This document shows, one piece after another, positions 16,607 to 22,306 of a stretch of DNA of 24,558 bases (the stretch's first letter is position 1; each line of letters opens with the position of its first letter). The translations under genes and the position numbers were made by a program. Origin of the DNA: JAHRVQ01 sp047616645 (lineage in GTDB: Bacteria > Pseudomonadota > Gammaproteobacteria > Pseudomonadales > Azotimanducaceae). The notes beneath the pieces are model-generated. The model was given only the letters and a program-made list of their open reading frames with translations. It was not told the DNA's origin and made no database searches. The stretch is taken from contig JBLHIH010000051.1 of assembly GCA_047616645.1 (NCBI GenBank), positions 1 through 24,558 on the forward strand, in the 5' to 3' direction.

Positions 16607-17116
16607 GTGACTCTACATAAAGTACAAAGTGAACGACTAGCCTATTTACTCATGGCTAATGGGATGTTGGTGCTGCTCATAGGATTGATCGCCGGTATTA
16701 TGTTGACGTTTTCACTTTTAGATGCTGTGACGCTCTGGCCCTTGCCTGCTTGGGAGGTTGATATACCCGGCTCAACAAGGGGGTGGCAAGCTGCCCACGT
16801 TGGGGGAATACTAAATGGCGTCATGCTGTCCGGAATTGCGCTTATTATGCTCAAGTTAGACTTGGTAGGTCGGGATGCTTATTGGGTTGGCTGGGGAATG
16901 ATCATTACGGGTTGGGCAAATACTGTTTTTTATTGGGTAGGAAATCTAGCTGCTAATCGGGGTTTGTCTGTTGAGTCTACACCCTTTGGGGAGGGAGACA
17001 TTGCGGGGGCTATTGCCTTTCTAAGTGGCGGTGCAGGGATGGTTCTAGCGATTGTTGCGGTAATTATTTTGGCCGTCGCGGGATTTAGGAAAGCCCGGTT
17101 CATTGAAAAAGAATAG
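16607..17116 (+). CDS. Styrene-oxide-isomerase-like membrane protein
   Basis: A 169-residue protein with four membrane helices (about 14-36, 62-84, 92-113, 135-160), the same length as styrene oxide isomerase (StyC/SOI), which opens an epoxide to an aldehyde by Meinwald rearrangement using haem b. Shared motifs are IPGSTRGWQAAHVGGILNG (SOI: VPGSPEGWARAHSGPALNG), GWANTVFYWVGNLAANRGL and FGEGDI. The haem ligand histidine aligns at His64, the active-site Asn at Asn70 and the Tyr at Tyr109. The catalytic Asp95 of SOI aligns with Thr101, a notable change. The alignment was done from memory of the SOI sequence. GTG at 16607 follows AAGGAAA at good spacing. It lies 37 bases after the PF10118 gene, probably in one operon. 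The substrate is likely an epoxide or a related compound, not necessarily styrene oxide. Confidence 0.8.
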   Translation: MTLHKVQSERLAYLLMANGMLVLLIGLIAGIMLTFSLLDAVTLWPLPAWEVDIPGSTRGWQAAHVGGILNGVMLSGIALIMLKLDLVGRDAYWVGWGMIITGWANTVFYWVGNLAANRGLSVESTPFGEGDIAGAIAFLSGGAGMVLAIVAVIILAVAGFRKARFIEKE

Positions 17117-17201
17117 GGCTTTATGAATGGGAAAACGAAACGCATTGAATAAATTTCCACATGTATTACTCATACAATTAATATTTTTCCAGAAGTGTAA
17201 G

Positions 17202-17228
17202 TAAGCGCTATGTTAAAATTTTCGCTTA
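17202..17228. promoter_or_regulatory. Dyad upstream of pdxH
   Basis: TAAGCG (17202-17207) and CGCTTA (17223-17228) form a six-base inverted repeat with an AT-rich spacer, about 20 bases before the pdxH start. It lies in the expected promoter zone and could be an operator or a 5' leader hairpin. Nothing more supports it. Confidence 0.25.
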
Positions 17229-17247
17229 ACAAGTCTGGGGTATTGCG

Positions 17248-17886
17248 GTGGATCTAGAATCTAATAGAAGGGAATATCAATATGGCCATCTCGATCGAAA
17301 GAGTGTGGAAGATTCTCCATTTTCTCAATTTCATAAATGGATGCAACAAGCTGTAGATAGCAGCATTCACGATCCCACAGCCATGAGTGTGGCGACAGTA
17401 AATGCTAAAGGTAGGCCCTCTCAAAGAACGGTATTATTAAAGCAATTCGATTCATCAGGTTTAGTATTTTTTACTAATATGGACAGTCAGAAAGCACTGG
17501 ATATCAAAGAAAATAATGCAGTAAGTTTACATTTCTCTTGGTTAAGTTTGGACCGGCAAGTGCGGGTCGAAGGTCATGCAGAACAAATAAGTAAATCCGA
17601 AGTGCTTAAGTATTTCCTCACTCGACCAAAAGAAAGCCAAATTGCTGCCTGGGCTTCGCCGCAAAGTAAAATTATTGAAGCGCGATCTTTGTTGGAAAGC
17701 GAATATCATAAAATGAAAGCGAAGTTCTCTGAAGGTGAAGTTCCTTTACCGGGATTTTGGGGAGGGTTTAAAGTTGTCCCTGATCGCTGGGAATTTTGGC
17801 AGGGTGGAGAGCATCGATTACATGACCGCTTCCAGTATGACCTAAAGAGCAACAACGAGTGGCATATTGATAGGTTGGCGCCGTAG
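17248..17886 (+). CDS. pdxH: Pyridoxamine/pyridoxine 5'-phosphate oxidase
   Basis: PdxH oxidises pyridoxine or pyridoxamine 5'-phosphate to pyridoxal 5'-phosphate with FMN and oxygen, the last step of vitamin B6 synthesis and salvage in the cytoplasm. The 212-residue product is close to the E. coli length of 218. Motifs include GRPSQRTVLLKQFDSSGLVFFTN (FMN and substrate phosphate binding), SWLSLDRQVRVEG, ASPQSKII, and the C-terminal PLPGFWGGF, RLHDRF and IDRLAP signatures. Nothing is missing. The start is the GTG at 17248, the only good candidate in frame, with CTGGGG upstream. It is convergent with the WYL regulator; 42 bases with a tandem repeat lie between. Confidence 0.96.
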   Translation: MDLESNRREYQYGHLDRKSVEDSPFSQFHKWMQQAVDSSIHDPTAMSVATVNAKGRPSQRTVLLKQFDSSGLVFFTNMDSQKALDIKENNAVSLHFSWLSLDRQVRVEGHAEQISKSEVLKYFLTRPKESQIAAWASPQSKIIEARSLLESEYHKMKAKFSEGEVPLPGFWGGFKVVPDRWEFWQGGEHRLHDRFQYDLKSNNEWHIDRLAP

Positions 17887-17887
17887 A

Positions 17888-17925
17888 TTGTAAATAGAAA
17901 GCTTGTAAATAGAAAGCTTGTAAAT
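17888..17925. repeat. 15-base tandem repeat, 2.5 copies
   Basis: The unit TTGTAAATAGAAAGC occurs at 17888-17902 and again, identical, at 17903-17917, followed by a partial third copy (17918-17925). It fills nearly all of the 42 bases between the convergent stops of pdxH and the WYL gene. Perfect identity suggests recent slippage. Confidence 0.9.
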
Positions 17926-17928
17926 TAT

Positions 17929-19023
17929 TCAATCGTATTTTTTAGCCATATTGGAAGTGATTTCTGTAAAGTGTTTTCTTAAGATAAGAGGTTCAAGTAC
18001 CTCAATGAAAGTCGATCGGCCTAGTATCCATTCCTCCAATTGGGTCGTTAGTTTGGATCTAAAATGTAAATGGCAAGATGCTGTATCAATGGAATGGATA
18101 GATTGATTTACAAAAGGTGGGGTTTCTTTGAGGTCTGTCAATAGATTGCCGCTGTTTTTAAGGTAGATTTTTAGAACAATACTCTCTGTTCCGTTCTCCG
18201 TTCCATTCTCGCCCATAGACCTGCCTAAAAACAGCGGGGTATCAGAATGCCCATTTAATACATAATGTCTTAAATCAAAAGTTTCTGGTATTTCTGCATC
18301 TAATCCAAGTCGTACTACTTTTTCTATTCTATGGACGAGGTAGGGGCGGAAATCTTGATCCTTATAATTATCATGTAGGGCAAGTAAATACGTTTTTGGT
18401 GGTTTCATGATAAGACCAGCGGGATGCAATCTGTGCTGCTTGCCCCTATAAGTAATGTGTATTTGTTTGTTCTGTTCTAAGGCATCAAAAATACTGTTGA
18501 GTATTTCTTCTCGAATCGAGCGTGGTTCCAGTAATCGTTGACCTCTTTGATCGACATGTATGCGGTCAATTAATCGATTAAGATTTCGACGTTTATGAGT
18601 AAGTCGTTCGTTTATTTGCCTCTCGGCGCTATCAAAGTAGCGACCTAAAGCAAGATAAGCATAGGGAGGCATAACGTTGACTAGATGTTTCTTTGCAAGT
18701 TGCAATGTTGTTAATAAATCGTCTGGTGCTATTTTTGTCACCTCAAAATCAAGATGTCCGGGCTCTTCTATCCACCATTTTAATTCGTTCGCTTCCCCTT
18801 TTTGCCAGCTAAGTCCTAATTGATTGTCGATAGTTTTTTGATCTGAGAGTTCAACCAAGTCTCTTTGGACGGTTTTAAGTTGAGCAGAGACCGACTGATC
18901 TTCAAGAAATCGTTCTCTTTTTAAGTGTTGAATTATTTCCTTTACCGTCGACGGCATACCATTGCTATTGTGCAACCAACGCAATATTTGAACCCTTCTT
19001 AAAAAAGGGCTTATGTCTCCCAT
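17929..19023 (-). CDS. HTH-WYL transcriptional regulator
   Basis: A 364-residue DNA-binding regulator of the WYL class. WYL domains sense small ligands or nucleic acid and often control stress, defence or DNA-damage genes. Residues about 8-75 form an HTH region (RRVQILRWLHNSN ... TVQRDLVEL). Residues about 185-245 are the WYL domain: QIHITYRGKQHRLHPAGLI followed by PPKTYLLALHDN, where the name-giving motif is TYL instead of WYL. The DFRPYLVHRIEKV helix and a C-terminal extension (about 270-350, WCX-type) follow. The ATG at 19023 is nine bases after the stop of the small upstream gene, so the pair is probably co-transcribed. The target is unknown; a palindrome at 19456-19470 upstream of the pair is a candidate autoregulatory site. 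Confidence 0.85.
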   Translation of the reverse strand: MGDISPFLRRVQILRWLHNSNGMPSTVKEIIQHLKRERFLEDQSVSAQLKTVQRDLVELSDQKTIDNQLGLSWQKGEANELKWWIEEPGHLDFEVTKIAPDDLLTTLQLAKKHLVNVMPPYAYLALGRYFDSAERQINERLTHKRRNLNRLIDRIHVDQRGQRLLEPRSIREEILNSIFDALEQNKQIHITYRGKQHRLHPAGLIMKPPKTYLLALHDNYKDQDFRPYLVHRIEKVVRLGLDAEIPETFDLRHYVLNGHSDTPLFLGRSMGENGTENGTESIVLKIYLKNSGNLLTDLKETPPFVNQSIHSIDTASCHLHFRSKLTTQLEEWILGRSTFIEVLEPLILRKHFTEITSNMAKKYD

Positions 19024-19032
19024 GTGCTTAAC

Positions 19033-19407
19033 CTAAGCATTAATGCTCATTGCGGAAATTGTGTAGCCTGTATGATGAGAAATGTAGTCAAAGTCGAAGC
19101 AGACGGGTAACTTGCTGATGTGTGATTTGATCCCATCCTTCATGCATTCTCCATCAACATTAACGAACATCCTTGCGTTTAGTGCGCAATCAGAGCTCAG
19201 CGCGGGTGTATATTCTTCCTTGTCGATTTCAAAAGAAGTTATTTGAGTTAACTTTATAAGATGCCCATCCTCGGATGAAACGGCTTGCCTTAACAGTTGC
19301 GCTTTAAGGTCAGCTTCCATCTCATAAGTATGGTTATCCATATTGTCCTTGAGGAGCATAAACTCTGAAATTTCACTGGGGTACCAAGCATCATTACTCG
19401 CTTCCAT
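19033..19407 (-). CDS. Hypothetical protein, 124 aa, upstream of WYL regulator
   Basis: I do not recognise this protein. It is acidic, soluble, with no signal peptide or membrane segment. Visible features are an N-terminal acidic stretch (MEASNDAWYPSEISEFMLL), an early helical part rich in Glu, Lys and Leu (about residues 23-45), and three cysteines in the C-terminal half (CALNARMF, GECMKDG, PVCFDFDY). The ATG at 19407 has AAGG about nine bases ahead. Its TAG stop is nine bases before the WYL ATG, so it is probably the first gene of a two-gene operon with that regulator. Location and spacing are the main reasons to believe it is real. Confidence 0.6.
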   Translation of the reverse strand: MEASNDAWYPSEISEFMLLKDNMDNHTYEMEADLKAQLLRQAVSSEDGHLIKLTQITSFEIDKEEYTPALSSDCALNARMFVNVDGECMKDGIKSHISKLPVCFDFDYISHHTGYTISAMSINA

Positions 19408-19455
19408 TGTCTGATTGCCTTGCTATGAATGTGATTACATCATAGATCTTGGTCG

Positions 19456-19470
19456 CGACACAATGTGTCG
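19456..19470. promoter_or_regulatory. 15-base palindrome upstream of the hypothetical-WYL operon
   Basis: CGACACAATGTGTCG is a perfect palindrome of seven-base arms around one central base. It lies 49 bases upstream of the start of the minus-strand two-gene unit, where an operator would be expected. The WYL regulator is the obvious candidate to bind it, but this is inference. Confidence 0.45.
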
Positions 19471-19478
19471 TGAAGCCG

Positions 19479-19517
19479 GCACTCTGAAATAGCACTCTGA
19501 AATAGCACTCTGAAAAA
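19479..19517. repeat. 13-base tandem repeat, 3 copies
   Basis: The unit GCACTCTGAAATA occurs at 19479-19491, 19492-19504 and, with one change, 19505-19517. The third copy ends directly at the stop codon of the minus-strand TPR gene (TTA at 19518-19520), so the array is its immediate 3' flank. Confidence 0.9.
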
Positions 19518-20648
19518 TTAGTTAGGTATTGTGTTGCCTGTAGGGCGGATTTCAAGATTGCTTCTCGTACTACCTTTTCTAGAATTGAGGATATGGATAA
19601 TATTTTGGCTGACGGCAGCGTTTTGTTTGTCATTAAGCGCATAATAAATTCTCGACAATAACTCGAAGAACACTATTTCGTCATCCTTGAGCCGAATGGC
19701 TTCCTCTACTTCGTACTGCGCAGTGTGGTAATTTTGTTTGTCAAAGGCGATTCTCGCATTGGCGTATCGATAATATGGATTTCTCTTTCGATATCTTGCA
19801 ACACGTTTCTCAAGCGCTTTGGCCTCAGTATTTTGGGCATTATGATAAAATAGATTAGACAGATTACTCATAGCGGGACTGCTGAAGTAGTTCAACTTGA
19901 TTGCTTGTTTGAAACTTGCCTCAGCAAGATCTAAGCGAGAAAGTCTACGTTGATTAATGCCCATATTATTCCAGATATCAGACATTTTGGGTTCAAGTTT
20001 TAATGCGGTGTTGAGATATTGCATAGCAAGATCGTGTTCCTTCGTAATAATTGCTTCAGCGCCAAGATTATTGTAGTAAATGGCAAGCGCATAGCGATCA
20101 CTGACTGTCTCCGCTGTGTCTCGATTGGTGCGTACGTTAGGGAGAAAGTCCAAAACATAGTTATCGCCATTCTTAAGCTTACCTGTTGAATTTATATGCC
20201 GCGTGAGGATGAGTGTATCGACGCTGTGATGCCATTGTGGCACAGCATCTACAACATGATAGTTGGCATTGAGACCGCTATATCGCGCCATGGCGATGTA
20301 CAGATTGGTCATAGACAAGCAATTTCCAGTCCGAGATTGGTAAGTTTCTATCGCCGTTTTTGTTTTTCCAGATTCATATTGTAGGTCAAAATGTTCCTCC
20401 GAGAACAGGATGTCTCGAAGGGCTACTAACCTTTTACTGGTTGGCCAGCTTCGGTCAACATGTTGATCTACGAAATTTTTTAAATCATTGGAGAGTGCTA
20501 ATATGTTGACTGTTTCCAATTCACCGTCTTTATTTCTCAGGGCTACTTGGTTCAATATTTCGGTAATTAAAATGGGATCGGGCTCTTCAACCAAGGTGGT
20601 ACATGCTGATTCAAGTAGACATAAGCTGAAGATGATTAGATATCTCAT
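19518..20648 (-). CDS. Transglutaminase-like TPR lipoprotein
   Basis: A 376-residue exported protein. The start chosen is ATG 20648: it gives a compact signal peptide, MRYLIIFSLCLLESAC, whose Cys16 is a plausible lipid-attachment site although the lipobox has Glu at -3. A TTG five codons upstream (20663) is possible but lacks a binding site. Residues about 80-175 look like a transglutaminase/papain-like fold with a Cys-His-Asp set: Cys110 in RTGNCLSMTNLY, His151 in LTRHINSTG, Asp167 in YVLDFLP. From about 185 to 345 are tetratricopeptide repeats (for example YYNNLGAEAIITKEHDLAMQ and WNNMGINQRRLSRLDLAEAS). Such proteins may act as proteases or scaffolds in the envelope; the exact role is unknown. 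It is divergent from the amidase gene. Confidence 0.8.
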   Translation of the reverse strand: MRYLIIFSLCLLESACTTLVEEPDPILITEILNQVALRNKDGELETVNILALSNDLKNFVDQHVDRSWPTSKRLVALRDILFSEEHFDLQYESGKTKTAIETYQSRTGNCLSMTNLYIAMARYSGLNANYHVVDAVPQWHHSVDTLILTRHINSTGKLKNGDNYVLDFLPNVRTNRDTAETVSDRYALAIYYNNLGAEAIITKEHDLAMQYLNTALKLEPKMSDIWNNMGINQRRLSRLDLAEASFKQAIKLNYFSSPAMSNLSNLFYHNAQNTEAKALEKRVARYRKRNPYYRYANARIAFDKQNYHTAQYEVEEAIRLKDDEIVFFELLSRIYYALNDKQNAAVSQNIIHILNSRKGSTRSNLEIRPTGNTIPN

Positions 20649-20680
20649 ATCCCTATGTTCCAATATGGGCCTAGATTGTT

Positions 20681-20714
20681 TTATTCTTAGGACACTATTT
20701 GTCTTTAAGAATAA
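20681..20714. promoter_or_regulatory. Long dyad between divergent lipoprotein and amidase genes
   Basis: Arms TTATTCTTA (20681-20689) and TAAGAATAA (20706-20714) are a perfect nine-base inverted repeat with a 16-base spacer. Inside it GAC (20691-20693) and GTC (20701-20703) add three more pairs. It sits about midway in the 101-base divergent gap, so it could be a shared operator, or a hairpin in a leader. Confidence 0.45.
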
Positions 20715-20749
20715 GATGAGGTTCTACCATCTTCCCAAGGATTTTAACT

Positions 20750-22297
20750 ATGTACAAGATCATTACTGGGGTTCTATTCGCTTTGGCAAGCCAATCTGTT
20801 GCAGCTGAGAGCGCGATAGCTAAGAGCCCATCGTTCAATATCATTGAGGCGACACTCGGATCGGTGCATAAGGCCATTCAATCTGGAGAGCTTAGCTGTG
20901 AGCAGCTCACGCGAGAATACATCCAAAGAATTCAATTACTTGATCAAAGCAGTGGGCTAAATAGCATCATTCTTGTCAATCCAAAAGCGATGTTAAGGGC
21001 ACGAGAGCTAGATAATGAATATGCTAGATCAGAGATTCTTAAGGATCTACATTGTGCTCCGATAATTGTCAAAGATAATTACCTCACCAAAGGTCTTCAG
21101 ACAAGTGTGGGTTCAAAGGCAATGCAGGGGTTTATTCCTGATGAGGACGCGTGGCAGGTTAAAAAGCTCAAGCAAGCAGGCGCATTGGTACTTGCTAAAT
21201 CGAATATGGCTGAGTGGGCTTTTAGCCCGAGAGTGACTATTAGTAGTATTGCCGGAGAAACAAAAAACCCCTATAACCTTAATTATTCGCCTGCGGGTTC
21301 AAGTGGCGGCACAGCGGCGGCCGTAGCCGCCAACTTTGGTCTAATTGGGCTTGGAACTGATACTGGGAATTCCATTAGAGGACCATCATCCCATAATGGG
21401 CTTGTCGGAATTCGTTCAACAATGGGTCTAACAAGCCGCACAGGGATAGCCCCCTTGTATAGTCGACATGATGTAGGAGGGCCTATTGCACGTACCGTGA
21501 AAGATGCGACTCGGATCCTACAAGTGATATCGGGATTTGATCCGGAAGATAAAATTACCAAAAATGCCAAGGGTAGGAAAAACGAAGAACTCGTTTCACT
21601 GCTTCGAGAGGATGCATTGAAAGACGTTCGAATTGGTGTTTTGAGAGATTTAAATGAATTAGAAAGTGATCCTGAAATCCTTAAAGTATTTGATGCGGCA
21701 CTAGTGGATCTTGAGCGATTTGGTGCCACTATCGTAAAAGATATTCAGATAGAAAACTTCTCGGAAATCAGTCAAGGGCATTGGTGTAGAATGTTTCGAC
21801 ATGATCTAAATAATTTTTTGATCAAATATGGTAAAAATGCGCCAGTCAAAAATCTAAGTGAAATCGTCAGCAGGGGTAATTATTCCGAATACATTGCGGA
21901 TGATATTAAGGCAATGTTAGCGATTGAAAACCCTAGAAGCGAAGGCAGGTCATGTGATGATATTTACAAGGATAAGCGCAGAGTCACATTTCGAAATGCT
22001 ATTGTTGAAGCAATGGATAAATTTCAAGTAGCGGCAATCGTATATCCAAGTTGGCGTTATTCACCCGCTAGACTTGGACACCCTGAAGAGTATAGAGGTG
22101 ATAATTCTCAGATTATTGCGCCACATACAGGCTTACCCGCGATAACGGTGCCTATGGGATATGTCGAAGGTTTACCGGCAGGATTGCAGTTTTTGGGTCG
22201 CTTATATGCCGAGCCCAGTCTACTGCCCTTGGTCTATGCCTATGAACAAGGTACCTTACATAGGAAGGCACCCCAGTTGTTTACAGGTGGAAAGTAG
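20750..22297 (+). CDS. Exported amidase-signature-family enzyme
   Basis: A serine hydrolase of the amidase signature family, which cleaves carboxamides. It has 515 residues with a signal peptide (about residues 1-19, cleavage near SVAAES), so it acts outside the cytoplasm. The Ser-cisSer-Lys triad is visible: Lys108 in APIIVKDNYLTKG, Ser184 in SPAGSSGGTAAAVAA, and nucleophile Ser208 in GTDTGNSIRGPSS. The residue before the nucleophile is Asn207 where most members have Gly, which forms part of the oxyanion hole. The C-terminal part has HTGLPAITVPMG and GLPAGLQFLGR as in the family. ATG 20750 follows AAGGA with eight-base spacing. It is not GatA: the signal peptide and lack of gat neighbours argue against it. 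The substrate is unknown. Confidence 0.88.
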   Translation: MYKIITGVLFALASQSVAAESAIAKSPSFNIIEATLGSVHKAIQSGELSCEQLTREYIQRIQLLDQSSGLNSIILVNPKAMLRARELDNEYARSEILKDLHCAPIIVKDNYLTKGLQTSVGSKAMQGFIPDEDAWQVKKLKQAGALVLAKSNMAEWAFSPRVTISSIAGETKNPYNLNYSPAGSSGGTAAAVAANFGLIGLGTDTGNSIRGPSSHNGLVGIRSTMGLTSRTGIAPLYSRHDVGGPIARTVKDATRILQVISGFDPEDKITKNAKGRKNEELVSLLREDALKDVRIGVLRDLNELESDPEILKVFDAALVDLERFGATIVKDIQIENFSEISQGHWCRMFRHDLNNFLIKYGKNAPVKNLSEIVSRGNYSEYIADDIKAMLAIENPRSEGRSCDDIYKDKRRVTFRNAIVEAMDKFQVAAIVYPSWRYSPARLGHPEEYRGDNSQIIAPHTGLPAITVPMGYVEGLPAGLQFLGRLYAEPSLLPLVYAYEQGTLHRKAPQLFTGGK

Positions 22298-22306
22298 AAG
22301 TTTTTT

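Noticed and set aside
19394..19642. 82-codon minus-strand frame
   Set aside because: It is an alternative frame over the 3' end of the TPR gene and its repeat, with no family resemblance.
20649..20663. TTG start for the TPR lipoprotein
   Set aside because: It adds charged residues ahead of the signal peptide and has no binding site; ATG 20648 gives a normal signal sequence.
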